From the NCBI RefSeq assembly GCF_007997005.1, contig NZ_VOSL01000044.1, forward strand, positions 124,001 to 188,000: a stretch of DNA of 64,000 nucleotides, in the 5' to 3' direction. A program made the position numbers and the translations under genes. Position 1 is the stretch's first letter. Each line of letters begins with the position of its first letter. The notes under the pieces are model-generated. The model worked only from the letters and a program-made list of their open reading frames with translations. It did no database searches and had not been told where the DNA came from. This document shows, piece by piece, positions 35,568 through 46,478 of the stretch. The stretch comes from Lujinxingia vulgaris (GTDB taxonomy: Bacteria > Myxococcota_A > Bradymonadia > Bradymonadales > Bradymonadaceae).

Positions 35568-35921
35568 TCAGTCGTCGTTCTTCTTCTTATCGGCCTCAGC
35601 GTCACCAGCGGTGATGGCGGCGCCGGGGATCGGGTGCAGCTTATTGCGGTCAAAACGGACCTTCGTCCCCCGGGTCAGCTCAACGTGGGCGATGGCTCCG
35701 TCGATGCTCACCACCTTGCCGTAGAGCCCGCCGGCGGAGACCACTTCATCGCCCGCTTTAAGCCCCGCGACAAAATCACGGTGCGCTTTAGCCTCTCTGG
35801 CCTGGGGGCGGAGCACAATGAACCAGAAGATCAGCACCATCAGGCCGATAAAGACCAGGTTCATCATCGGGTTCGGCGCGCCGGCAGCCTGCGCGAGTAT
35901 CAAAAGTTCGGGGTTTTGCAT
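35568..35921 (-). CDS. yajC: Preprotein translocase subunit YajC
   Basis: A small inner-membrane accessory of SecDF. The 117-residue protein has a short N-terminus, one membrane segment (NLVFIGLMVLIFWFIVL, about 21-37) ending in the family motif LRPQ, and a cytoplasmic SH3-like half with GLKAGDEVVSAGGLYGKV. It has a Lys/Asp-rich tail. It lies 147 nt upstream of secD and downstream of tgt, the classical queA-tgt-yajC-secD-secF order. Confidence 0.95.
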   Translation of the reverse strand: MQNPELLILAQAAGAPNPMMNLVFIGLMVLIFWFIVLRPQAREAKAHRDFVAGLKAGDEVVSAGGLYGKVVSIDGAIAHVELTRGTKVRFDRNKLHPIPGAAITAGDAEADKKKNDD

Positions 35922-36153
35922 GATTGGCGAGGTCTCCAGACCGCAGAGAGATGAATAGGGTTCGAGCCAGCGGCAATGGCGAGGCCATAGCCCGGCGCGG
36001 CGAGGGTTTTATTTCCCGGCAGCAGCAAAAGGGCAATTTCTCCGGCTCGCAAGGACGCTGTGAATTAGCAGCCTTCCGGGGGCGGGTCAAGCGCGCGCCG
36101 GTGCCGCCTTGCGCCCCCCGGGAGGACCTCCGTGCATCCTCCCCGGGCCGGGT

Positions 36154-38503
<2,350 letters not shown>

Positions 38504-38612
38504 CCTTCTCCCTGCCACAACCTTTGTGCCGCGCGCTCTTCCTGATACACTCGCCAGCGACGACTTTTCCGGACTCAAAACACACTTCCGTCCAGATTAA
38601 AAGTGCATTTTC

Positions 38613-39350
38613 ATGGGTAATCCCGACGAGAGCGACGACCGCGCCAGCCGCCTGGGCCGAATCCAGACGATTGTGCATGAGGACTACGAGCGCATTCAGA
38701 GCACCGCCGATCCTTACGTGGTGCTCAACCTGGCGCCGGGCTCCGACATCGACGAGGTGCGCAGCCGCTACGAGCGTTACGAACGCTTCTACCGCGCCGA
38801 GAACTTCCAGCGCCTGGGGGATATGGACCTGACGCGCAAAGCGCTCGACATACGCCGGGCGATCGGTCGCGCGGTCGTCGAGATCCAGTCGCGTCAGCAG
38901 CCCGCACCGCAGCAGCCCCAGCAGCAAGCGGCGGCCGCCGCTCCCCCGCGCGTCGAGGTCCCCGGCGTCGACCCGGACGCCGCGGCGATGGGGGACATCT
39001 ATTTTCGCGACGGCCTGACCTACCTGCGCCTGGGTGATTTCAACGCCGCCAACGATGTGCTCACGCGCGCGGTGGCCTACGATCCCTCGCGGGGGATCAT
39101 CCTGGCGAATCTGGCGTATACGCGTTTCAAGCTCGATCCGACCAGCCGGGAGGTGGTCGATGAGACCGGCAGGTTGCTCACGCAGTCGATGAGCATGGAG
39201 CCGGATAACCCGGAGGTCTTCGTGCTCTGCGCGCGCTTTGCGATCAACACGCAGAACAACGCCATGACCCGCCGCGCCATCGAACGCCTGGAGACGCTTA
39301 AGCCGGATCATCCGCGGCTGGAGCGCCTGCGCCGACGCGCGCGTCTCTGA
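38613..39350 (+). CDS. J-like domain plus TPR protein lacking the HPD motif
   Basis: The 245-residue soluble protein has an N-terminal block, DPYVVLNLAPGSDIDEVRSRY, that aligns with the start of a J-domain (YxxLxxxxxxxxxxIKxxY). The HPD tripeptide expected in the loop is absent: the equivalent region reads ERYERFYRAENF. A Gln/Pro/Ala-rich linker at about 90-115 leads to two or three TPR-like helices (GLTYLRLGDFNAANDVLTRAVAYDP). Without HPD it should not stimulate Hsp70. It probably serves as a scaffold, which is inference. Its stop is 3 nt from the convergent LptD-like gene. Confidence 0.75.
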   Translation: MGNPDESDDRASRLGRIQTIVHEDYERIQSTADPYVVLNLAPGSDIDEVRSRYERYERFYRAENFQRLGDMDLTRKALDIRRAIGRAVVEIQSRQQPAPQQPQQQAAAAAPPRVEVPGVDPDAAAMGDIYFRDGLTYLRLGDFNAANDVLTRAVAYDPSRGIILANLAYTRFKLDPTSREVVDETGRLLTQSMSMEPDNPEVFVLCARFAINTQNNAMTRRAIERLETLKPDHPRLERLRRRARL

Positions 39351-39353
39351 GCA

Positions 39354-41558
39354 TTAGAGCAGCGAGAACCCCACATACCCCGCCCAGCGACCGACCACCG
39401 GCCAGGCTGCGGCTTTGGCACTCAACGCCCAGCCCAGCTCCGGCCAGCCGTAGCGCAGGGTGAGCTCGCCGCCACGCTCGGTGGGCGTCTGCACGTCGCC
39501 GTGCAGACGCAGCTCGGCGCCCCAGCGCCGCCAGGTCGCGACGAAGGCTGAGGTGTGAAAGATCGACGAATCCTCCCGGGCGAGCTCCGGCTGCCAGCCC
39601 TGCACGTAGCCGGTGCGAAATCGCGAATCATAAAAGGGCGACGCCGGCTGATACCCGTGCCCTCGCCAGAGCACGTGGCGGGAGCGAATCGGGCCGAACC
39701 AGGCGATCTCCACCCGGGCGCCGAAGCTCAGCTGCTCGCAACGCCCGTGGCACATCGCGTCGGCCCGCACAATAAGACGGCGAAGCACCGGCGCCACAAG
39801 ACGCAGCGACCCCTGGTAGGTCGTCTGCCAGTCCTGCCCTCGGCCATCGTCGGAGAGCATGACGCCGAGAGGCAGCGCCAGCGCCCAGCCTTTCCCAAAG
39901 AGCAACGCCTGGTCGACGACCGCGCCGGCCAGGTTGAAGTCATCATCGCGTTGGGTCAGCCGAAGCTCAGGGACCTCGGTGGTCGAAGCCACCCGGTCGA
40001 ACTCAAGACGATCGCCGGCGCGGGAGCGTCGCCCCACCACCAGCCTTGGTGCCAGGGCGTGGGCGACCCGGCCATGCCGAGCGCGCAGGGAGATGCCGGC
40101 GTCCACGATGGCGTCGGCTGTGGCCCGGCTGATCGGACCGGTCGGCGAGTCGCTACCGGTGTGAAGCACGCCGTCGGCCCAGCCCAGATGCAGGTTCAGG
40201 CGCGGGCGAACCCACACCCGGCCGGCGTCGCCGAAGCTGCGGTGCACGCCTAAAAACGCCCCGCCGACGCGGCCGTCCATCAACGCGTCGCGCCGCTCAC
40301 TGTGATGAAGGCGAAGATCGGCGCGCGCCGCTCCCAGATTCACCAGCCCCCCGTAGACGAGGTCGAGATTCGAGGCTGCGGGCATCTCCACACTGGCGTC
40401 TGCGCCGGCGTAGGGGAGGTCGGCGTGGGCTGCGCTGATCTGCAGGGTGGAGGCTTCACCGGCCCAGCTCACTCCGGCCCGCTGCAGGCGCCAGTCACGG
40501 AGCAGGGCGTTGCGCTCGAGTCGTCGCCGTCGCCAGGCCGCGGCCTCCGAATCGCCCCAGATGCGCCAGGTCTCCAGCGAGACGCCCAGGTGCCGGCGCG
40601 CATCCCCCACGCTGAGCTCACCGTCGAGCCCGACCGCCGTCTGCAACCCGCTGCCAAACGCCGCGTCGAGGTGAAGCGCCTGCAACCGGCAACGATCCGG
40701 CGCGCAGGTCACCGGTTGCGCCACCCGGCTCAGGCCTACCCCTGCGATACGAGCGCTGTCGATCGAGGCACGCATCAGAAGTGAAGGGAGGGCTAAGAAG
40801 TAGCCAAGCTCAAGCTGCGCGCCTCCCGGCGCCACCCGGAGCGCGGGGGGGACAAGCCCACCCACCCGCTCGCCAGGAGGCAGACGCCGGGCCACAGGAA
40901 GCCGTCCGGCTACATCGGCGCCGTTTAGCTCCCAGCCTTCATCGCGCGAAAAGCGAACCTCATCGAGGCGAACCCCCGAGCGATCCGGCCATCGCTCATC
41001 CAGCGCGCCGACACTCTGCGCATCACAGAGCGAAAGCTCATGCGGTGCGATGTCGCTGAGGCCCTGCCGCCAGCTCACCTTCTCGCTCACCAGGAGCGAC
41101 TGCCCCCAGTCCGCCACTGTGCGCTCCGCGTGGAAGATCGAAGGGTCGCGCGTCCCCCGCCAGCGCAGCTCGCCCAGAAGTGCGCGCGTACCGCTCTCGG
41201 GCCCACGCTCCAAAACCACGTCGCGCGCCACCCACAGCGTGTCTGGGGAGCGCACCCGAAGCTCGGCGATGCGAACCTCATCATCACGCACGTCGACCCC
41301 CACCAGGCTCACATCTTCGCGCTCGTTGTCGAGGGCGACGCAGGGGCAGATCGCCTCAGACTCGCCAGCGCAGCGCCAGAGTGCCGAGCGCGTGCGGTTG
41401 TGCACGCGTTCCAGCGTCTCAAGAACTGCGAACGCCGGCGGGAGTTGAAGCCCGCCGGCGCCCTGATCGGATTCGGGCTGCTCAGCTGCCGCTGCAGATG
41501 CCAGGCTAAAACTCAGCGCCAGCGCTGCGGCTACGATCCCTGCCCGTCGTCGCGTCAT
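39354..41558 (-). CDS. Probable LptD-like outer-membrane beta-barrel protein
   Basis: The 734-residue product starts with a signal peptide (MTRRRAGIVAAALALSFSL, cleavage near ASAAAA). An N-terminal part of about 250 residues reads as a short beta-jellyroll-like domain with the stretch RLPPGERVGGLVPPALRVAPGGAQLELGYFLALP, the position and wording that in LptD precede the barrel. The remaining 480 residues alternate short amphipathic strands and end YVGFSLL. No clear Lpt signature is certain, so LPS assembly is only a likely role. It follows the AMIN-domain gene by 22 nt on the same strand and is probably co-transcribed with it. Confidence 0.65.
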   Translation of the reverse strand: MTRRRAGIVAAALALSFSLASAAAAEQPESDQGAGGLQLPPAFAVLETLERVHNRTRSALWRCAGESEAICPCVALDNEREDVSLVGVDVRDDEVRIAELRVRSPDTLWVARDVVLERGPESGTRALLGELRWRGTRDPSIFHAERTVADWGQSLLVSEKVSWRQGLSDIAPHELSLCDAQSVGALDERWPDRSGVRLDEVRFSRDEGWELNGADVAGRLPVARRLPPGERVGGLVPPALRVAPGGAQLELGYFLALPSLLMRASIDSARIAGVGLSRVAQPVTCAPDRCRLQALHLDAAFGSGLQTAVGLDGELSVGDARRHLGVSLETWRIWGDSEAAAWRRRRLERNALLRDWRLQRAGVSWAGEASTLQISAAHADLPYAGADASVEMPAASNLDLVYGGLVNLGAARADLRLHHSERRDALMDGRVGGAFLGVHRSFGDAGRVWVRPRLNLHLGWADGVLHTGSDSPTGPISRATADAIVDAGISLRARHGRVAHALAPRLVVGRRSRAGDRLEFDRVASTTEVPELRLTQRDDDFNLAGAVVDQALLFGKGWALALPLGVMLSDDGRGQDWQTTYQGSLRLVAPVLRRLIVRADAMCHGRCEQLSFGARVEIAWFGPIRSRHVLWRGHGYQPASPFYDSRFRTGYVQGWQPELAREDSSIFHTSAFVATWRRWGAELRLHGDVQTPTERGGELTLRYGWPELGWALSAKAAAWPVVGRWAGYVGFSLL

Positions 41559-41580
41559 CGTGTCGAACCCGGCCCTGAGA

Positions 41581-42333
41581 CTATTCCGCGCTCGCCTGTT
41601 CGCTCTCGGAACCCTGGTAGGGGAAATCGACGTAGAGGTACTCCCCCTGGGTGTTGACCTGCGGCTCGACCTGCTCGCGCAGGGAAATGGTCACCTCGAC
41701 ATCGCCTCCCACTTCGCGCGCGTCAATGCGGGTCACCTCGCGACCGAAGTAGCTCGCGTCGATAAATCGGCTGAAGTTCCGCGCCGGAATCTCCGCGTTT
41801 TCAAACACCAGCACCACCGACGGGCCCTCGCCAGCACCGCGATTGACCCGGTAGCGCATCGGCCGCGGGCTCTGGAAAAACACGCGCGTGCGCGCCTCCT
41901 CCGGCTGAAATCCCACCCAGGTCAGCTGGTTGGGGCGATCCGAGCGGGCGCCTTCACGACGCGCATCCGAGAGGTGCGGAAGTTCATCACGCGTGCCGGG
42001 AATCACCCCGCGGTAGAGCTCACCAGCCGGACGGTTGGCCATCTGGGCGGCCTCGGCCCGGCGCATGTTCTCGCTACGCGTGCCGTAGAGCGAGATCTGG
42101 TACGAGCCCACATCTTCGCCTTCTTCTGCGGCCTCCTCCTGCGCCTCACCGCCACCTTCACCGCCGCTGGCAGGCTGGGCGGGCTGAGGTACCGGCATCC
42201 CCGGGATGTAAATCTGCGACTGACTGCCGTCACCGGCGTCATCGTAGCGCTTGATCGTCTGCGCCTGCGCGTCCACCGACGCGGCGGTCATAGCAAGCGT
42301 GGCGGCGATCATCAGCATCCTGGGCGTTTTCAT
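41581..42333 (-). CDS. Secreted AMIN-domain protein
   Basis: The 250-residue product has a signal peptide (MKTPRMLMIAATLAMTAASVDAQA) and then a Gly/Glu/Pro-rich disordered stretch to about residue 75. A C-terminal AMIN-type beta domain covers about 135-245: QLTWVGFQPEEARTRVFF, PSVVLVFENAEIPA and TRIDAREVGGDVEVTISL. AMIN domains target proteins such as PilQ and AmiC to peptidoglycan or the septum, so it probably acts in the periplasm. GAGGTCAGG lies directly upstream of the ATG. It is the first gene of a two-gene unit with the barrel protein. The PilQ secretin part is absent. Confidence 0.8.
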   Translation of the reverse strand: MKTPRMLMIAATLAMTAASVDAQAQTIKRYDDAGDGSQSQIYIPGMPVPQPAQPASGGEGGGEAQEEAAEEGEDVGSYQISLYGTRSENMRRAEAAQMANRPAGELYRGVIPGTRDELPHLSDARREGARSDRPNQLTWVGFQPEEARTRVFFQSPRPMRYRVNRGAGEGPSVVLVFENAEIPARNFSRFIDASYFGREVTRIDAREVGGDVEVTISLREQVEPQVNTQGEYLYVDFPYQGSESEQASAE

Positions 42334-42519
42334 CCTGACCTCGAAGAGCGGGGCACATCATTGAGCCGGTGGGTAAGACGTCGCGTCAAACTAACACCCT
42401 ATCAAAAGGGGGAGCAAGTAATCCGCACATCGCGCCAACGCCGTGGCTTCAGCTCCGTCGCGTTTAAGCTGCTCCTGCAGCGCGCAGGGTCGAACGGCCC
42501 ACTCCGACCGAGGGCCAGA

Positions 42520-42549
42520 TTGACAAGCGAAAAGGCCGGTTGCTACCGT
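42520..42549 (+). promoter_or_regulatory. Candidate promoter for the PHA-system protein gene
   Basis: TTGACA at 42520-42525 is followed 17-18 nt later by a weak -10, CTACCG or TACCGT. It lies about 95 nt upstream of the ATG at 42644. Apart from this and ACTCGCCAGT at 42619-42628, I see nothing in the gap 42334-42643. Confidence 0.4.
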
Positions 42550-42643
42550 CTGCGCGCCTTACGTTTGAATTTCTGGCCACTTCGGCCATCCAACCCATGA
42601 CGAGCGGGCCTTCACCCGACTCGCCAGTAAAGGAGCCAGACCT

Positions 42644-42934
42644 ATGTCGGATATCTCCATCAAGCGCCCGCACGGTATGAACCCCGAAGAAGCCAAAGCC
42701 AAAGTCCACGGCATCGTCGCCGACATCGAGGGCGAGTTCCCCGCGCTGGTCAATAACATCAGCTGGAACGACGACAAGTCGCACGCCAAGATCAAAGGCA
42801 AAGGCTTCACCGGGCAGTTCCAGGTGACCGAGTCGGATGTGATGATCGACATCGACCTGAGCCTCATTACCCGCCCCTTCAAGGGCAAGGTGGAGGAGCG
42901 CATCCTCTCCCGTATGAACGAATACTTCGGCTAA
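42644..42934 (+). CDS. Polyhydroxyalkanoic acid system family protein
   Basis: The 96-residue protein MSDISIKRPHGMNPEEAKAKV... matches the PHA_gran_rgn family over its full length: a short N-terminal strand, an Ala/Lys helix with the DIEGEFPALVNNISW block, and the C-terminal FKGKVEERILSRMNEYFG. Family members are often found with PHA granule genes, but none is seen here, so a role in PHA storage is not shown by the context. The start has AAAGGAG 8 nt upstream. It stands as a single gene, followed by a long hairpin element. Confidence 0.88.
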   Translation: MSDISIKRPHGMNPEEAKAKVHGIVADIEGEFPALVNNISWNDDKSHAKIKGKGFTGQFQVTESDVMIDIDLSLITRPFKGKVEERILSRMNEYFG

Positions 42935-42972
42935 GACACCCTGATGTGCCGGCCACTACGCCTTGAGCAGCA

Positions 42973-43100
42973 GTTGACGCCGCTGGATGCGAGATTGAGA
43001 GTGACGCGGGCAAGGCGCAAGACGCAGGCGATGCTTTAGCATCGTCGAGGCTTTGCAACGCAGCGCGCGGTGCTCTCGATGCAGCAGACGCGGCGTCAAC
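42973..43100. repeat. Long imperfect inverted repeat (about 128 bp)
   Basis: The outer arms GTTGACGCCGC (42973-42983) and GCGGCGTCAAC (43090-43100) are perfectly complementary. Inside, blocks such as ATTGAGAG / CTCTCGAT and the tip CGATGC-TTTA-GCATCG keep pairing with bulges, so the whole element can fold as one hairpin. It is intergenic, has no ORF, and is distinct from the terminator that follows. Confidence 0.7.
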
Positions 43101-43121
43101 AATAGCTCACGGCGTCATACA

Positions 43122-43152
43122 CACGCCGACCTTTTTCGGGTCGGCGCTTTTG
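43122..43152 (+). terminator. Probable rho-independent terminator
   Basis: CGCCGACC (43124-43131) pairs with GGTCGGCG (43139-43146) across a 7-nt loop and is followed by CTTTTG. It could end transcription from the PHA-system gene just before the HEAT-repeat gene. Confidence 0.6.
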
Positions 43153-43183
43153 TCTGAGCACACGTTTTGGAAAGGACGCAGCG

Positions 43184-45052
43184 ATGAAGTGGAAACACGC
43201 TCTGACCGCCATGACGGCGACCGCCATTGTAGCACCGGCCCCGGCGAGCTACGCCGCCGAGCTCGGGGATGAGGCCCGCGAGCTTGCGCAGCAGCTCGAG
43301 GAAGATGCCAACCCCCAGGTGCGCGTCGCCGCGCTGCTCACCCTCGGTGAGACCGCGGACCGTGCCGGCCGCCGCGATCTCGAGGCCAAAAAGGGCGCCG
43401 AGGCTGAGCGCGAGAAGTTGGCGGCGGGCCTGGCCCTGATGCTCGCCGGCGATCGCAGCGCGACCGCTTACAGCGCGTCCCTCCTCAAAGAGAGCGCCAC
43501 GACCTATGCGCACCTGCGTGAGCTGGTCTTTGCGTTGCCCGCGTCGGTCCAGCAGACCCTGCTCGCCGCCACGCTGGACGACGCCGATCAGGCTACCCGC
43601 CGCGACGTCTTCCGCTATCTGGCGCAGCAGAGCGGAGACCTGTTCGGCCTGCTCGAAGACTCCCTGACGAGCACCAACGTTGAACTGCGCGAAGATGCGC
43701 GCGTGGCCACCGTGTATACGGCCCGCCCCGAAGCGCTGAAGTTTGCCGAGCAGATGCTGCGCAGCCGCGACGCCGGCGTTCGCAAAGACGCCACGGCCAT
43801 CACCGCGGCGTTTCTCGACAAGCCCGACGCCCGTGTCGAGCTGATCGAGGTGTTGAACAACGCCCTTGAGAACCGCGATGAGGCGGTCAAACTCGAGGCC
43901 GCCCGCCAGCTTGTGCGTCTGGGCGAAGACCAGGGCGCAGCGCCGCTCTTTAAACACGCCTCGGCGCTTGAGCCCGCCGAGCGCGCCGAGATCCTCGGCT
44001 TCCTTGTGGAGCACCGCGCCCGCGTGCGCCTCGACGCGATTCGTCCGCTGATTGAGGCCACCGAAGATCAGCGCGACCGCGAGCTCCTTTACCAGCTCGC
44101 CGCCATCACCGGTGACGACGCGGTCTACCAGGAGCTCGTGGAGATGTTCCGCAGTGACCAGTTCGACCAACGTCTTGTCGGCGTCCAGGCCCTCGGGCTG
44201 ACCCGCCGCGCCGAGGCGCTCGAGCACCTGGGACGCGGTCTCTTTGAAGGCCAGCGCGAGATTCGCCTTCACAGCGCACGTGGCCTCGGCCAGATCGCCA
44301 ACCCCGAGGCGCTCACTGGCCTGCGCCGCGCCGTCACCAACGAACGGGACAAAGAGGTGCGCCTGGCCGCCGTTGAGGCGCTCGGGGAGATTAAAGATCG
44401 CGGCTCGGTCCAGGTGATGCGCTTTCTGACCACCGACCAGGATCCGGAGATCAAGCGCCAGCTTGTCGCCTCGTTGATCGACACGGGCGTTCCCGAGGCC
44501 TCCCAGGCGCTCGAGATGCTTCTTCGCGACCGCAACCTCGACGTGCAATGGGACGCCTTTGTGGGGCTGCTCAAGCTCGCGCCGGACTCGGCGCAACGCC
44601 ACATCAGCACCGCGCTTCGTAACCCGCCGCAGCAGTTCACCGACGCGCTCAACCCGCAGCAGCTCAGCTCCCAGATGCGCGAGGTGCTCTACACCGCGAT
44701 GTTCAACCACAGCTCGTCCCGCGTTCGCCAGGCGGCGATCGCGCAGCTGGAACGCTACCGGGAGACGCTGCTGCCCCTGGCCCAGACCCTGGCCACCTCG
44801 GCGGACATCATCAACCCGGAGGTGCGCGCCGAGCTCGTCTATCAGCTGGCCAGCGCCGGCGACGCGAAGAACATCGCGACCCTCGAGAGCGTCGTACGCC
44901 TCTTCGGTGAAGAGCCCGCAGCGATCGTGGCGGCATGGGCGCTGGCGCGAGAAGGGCAGGCCGACCTGGAGGCGTCCTTCCGGGGCTATCTCGGTCGCGA
45001 CAACCCGCTGATGCGGGCCATCGCAGCCTACGGTCTGGCGCGCATCGACTGA
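43184..45052 (+). CDS. Secreted HEAT-repeat protein
   Basis: The 622-residue product starts MKWKHALTAMTATAIVAPAPASYAAEL, a signal peptide with likely cleavage after SYA, so it acts in the periplasm or outside. The rest is almost entirely two-helix HEAT/PBS-lyase-like repeats of about 30-35 residues, for example NPQVRVAALLTLGE, REIRLHSARGLGQIANPE and DKEVRLAAVEALGEI. These form an alpha solenoid for protein binding. There are no catalytic motifs. AAAGGA lies about 7 nt upstream of the ATG. It ends at a strong bidirectional terminator. The binding partner is unknown. Confidence 0.85.
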   Translation: MKWKHALTAMTATAIVAPAPASYAAELGDEARELAQQLEEDANPQVRVAALLTLGETADRAGRRDLEAKKGAEAEREKLAAGLALMLAGDRSATAYSASLLKESATTYAHLRELVFALPASVQQTLLAATLDDADQATRRDVFRYLAQQSGDLFGLLEDSLTSTNVELREDARVATVYTARPEALKFAEQMLRSRDAGVRKDATAITAAFLDKPDARVELIEVLNNALENRDEAVKLEAARQLVRLGEDQGAAPLFKHASALEPAERAEILGFLVEHRARVRLDAIRPLIEATEDQRDRELLYQLAAITGDDAVYQELVEMFRSDQFDQRLVGVQALGLTRRAEALEHLGRGLFEGQREIRLHSARGLGQIANPEALTGLRRAVTNERDKEVRLAAVEALGEIKDRGSVQVMRFLTTDQDPEIKRQLVASLIDTGVPEASQALEMLLRDRNLDVQWDAFVGLLKLAPDSAQRHISTALRNPPQQFTDALNPQQLSSQMREVLYTAMFNHSSSRVRQAAIAQLERYRETLLPLAQTLATSADIINPEVRAELVYQLASAGDAKNIATLESVVRLFGEEPAAIVAAWALAREGQADLEASFRGYLGRDNPLMRAIAAYGLARID

Positions 45053-45088
45053 GGCGATTCAAGCGACGGCTACCGCATCATCGAAACC

Positions 45089-45130
45089 AAAAGCGCCCGC
45101 CTCGCATTTTTGCGAGGCGGGCGCTTTTTC
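45089..45130. terminator. Bidirectional rho-independent terminator
   Basis: An 18-bp perfect stem, left arm 45089-45106 (AAAAGCGCCCGCCTCGCA) and right arm 45111-45128, with a TTTT loop and T-runs on both strands. It serves the HEAT-repeat gene from the left and the PEGA-type gene from the right. Confidence 0.92.
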
Positions 45131-45192
45131 TGTACGTGGTGCGTGGTGATAAGGGGAGCGACATCCCCTAATTTATCTCGTTGACGGCGGCC

Positions 45193-46272
45193 TCAGAAGT
45201 CCAGACGGACGCTGGCACCCACGTGGTCGGCCCCCACGCCAACATCCCAGCTCAAAGCGTCACGCTCGCTCTCTTCGGCGCCCAGCGCGCGCACGATCAA
45301 GTACCCGCCGGCGGCCAGCGCCAGCCCACCGGCCGAAAAGCCAATCACGCGCATGGTGTGCGCCTGATCCATCTGCGACTGAAGCTCCTCCGCCCGCGAG
45401 ACCTCGCCGGGTGCCAGGGCACGTCGACCGTTCACCAACGCCTCGGCGTCGGCCTCAAGGCCGCTCAGCTGCGACTGACCCACCACGCCCAACACCACCC
45501 CGGCCACGCCCAGCGCGGCCAGCCCCACACCCGGCAGCAGCGAGCCCCGCGAGGCGACCGCCGACGCCTCATCGATCGCGCTCTCAAACGTGAAGAACAC
45601 CGCCGGGTTCTCGCCTCGGCGAAGGATCACCCGTTCGATGCGTTGCTCGCCATCCTGCGTCTTCGCGCTGATCACAGCCTCACCCGGTGCCACCGCATCG
45701 AGGGACTGTGAGCCCTGGCCGACGACCTCACCATCGAGACTGACATCCACCTCGGCGCCCCCGCTGACCCGTATCTCCACCTCGGCGCTCTCGCCCCAGA
45801 CAAAATGCTCGACCACCGCCGGTATCCCGCGGGAGACCCAGGCGTCATCGCCCCGCAACGTCTTCTCTTCGATGCGCTGCAAAAACGCGCCCGTCTTAAA
45901 GTCAAAGAGGTACATCGAGAACATGTGCACATCGTCACTGCGCTGGATCGAGCCGTAGACGAGCCGATCTCCAGCCACGAAGTCCTGCAGCCCGGCCAGG
46001 CACGCTTCATCCGGCGTGCTGCAGCCGCCCATCATCACAAGGTCGTCGATGGTGACCTCGCCACCGGGCGCAAGCGTCATCGCCTCGGTCGCCTCCAGCG
46101 CGTCGTGAAGCTCGGTGTAAAAGCGGTCCATCACCGCTTGATCCACCTCGGAGTTGGCAAAGCGAAGCACCACAACCTCCGCAGGCTCAGCGGGCGCATC
46201 CTGCGCGTAAGCCGAGGGCAGGGCGGCGGTGCACATCACCATGGCGAAGATGCCAGAGAACCATCGTTTCAT
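45193..46272 (-). CDS. Secreted PEGA-type domain protein with C-terminal membrane segments
   Basis: The 359-residue product starts MKRWFSGIFAMVMCTAALPSAYAQD, a cleavable signal peptide. Residues about 30-200 form an alpha/beta domain (VVVLRFANSEVDQAVMDRFY, GDRLVYGSI). A PEGA-like strand block follows (VEIRVSGGAEVDVSLDGEVVGQG, APGEAVISAK). Two hydrophobic segments lie at about 255-275 and 315-335, and the end is a short beta-like VGASVRLDF. The start at 46272 has AGGA about 8 nt upstream and removes a 48-residue non-family extension. PEGA domains are generally carbohydrate- or cell-surface-associated. The specific role is unknown. Confidence 0.75.
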   Translation of the reverse strand: MKRWFSGIFAMVMCTAALPSAYAQDAPAEPAEVVVLRFANSEVDQAVMDRFYTELHDALEATEAMTLAPGGEVTIDDLVMMGGCSTPDEACLAGLQDFVAGDRLVYGSIQRSDDVHMFSMYLFDFKTGAFLQRIEEKTLRGDDAWVSRGIPAVVEHFVWGESAEVEIRVSGGAEVDVSLDGEVVGQGSQSLDAVAPGEAVISAKTQDGEQRIERVILRRGENPAVFFTFESAIDEASAVASRGSLLPGVGLAALGVAGVVLGVVGQSQLSGLEADAEALVNGRRALAPGEVSRAEELQSQMDQAHTMRVIGFSAGGLALAAGGYLIVRALGAEESERDALSWDVGVGADHVGASVRLDF

Positions 46273-46359
46273 CGTCGTTCCTGGGCGCAAAGTATCCGAT
46301 CGGAGCGCGTCTCTTGCCGCGCTCTGAACCCGGACGTGATCATCCTGAAGGTGCTCTGG

Positions 46360-46389
46360 ACGATACCAGCGGCTTGAAAAGAGTGTCAA
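46360..46389 (-). promoter_or_regulatory. Candidate sigma-70-type promoter for the PEGA-type gene
   Basis: On the minus strand TTGACA (46389-46384) and TATCGT (46365-46360) are separated by 18 nt. Transcription would begin near 46352, about 80 nt before the ATG at 46272. Confidence 0.5.
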
Positions 46390-46478
46390 TTTGCCGTCAG
46401 GCGTCCTCGCCGGCAACGTTGCCCGGAGCGCGCGTCATCGGTATACCTCGCGGGAACATCCTCGCGGAGATCCCCCCT

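Noticed and set aside
43115-44710. Minus-strand 531-codon open frame
   Set aside because: Antisense to the HEAT-repeat gene, which has a signal peptide, ribosome-binding site and clear repeats. The antisense frame has none of these.
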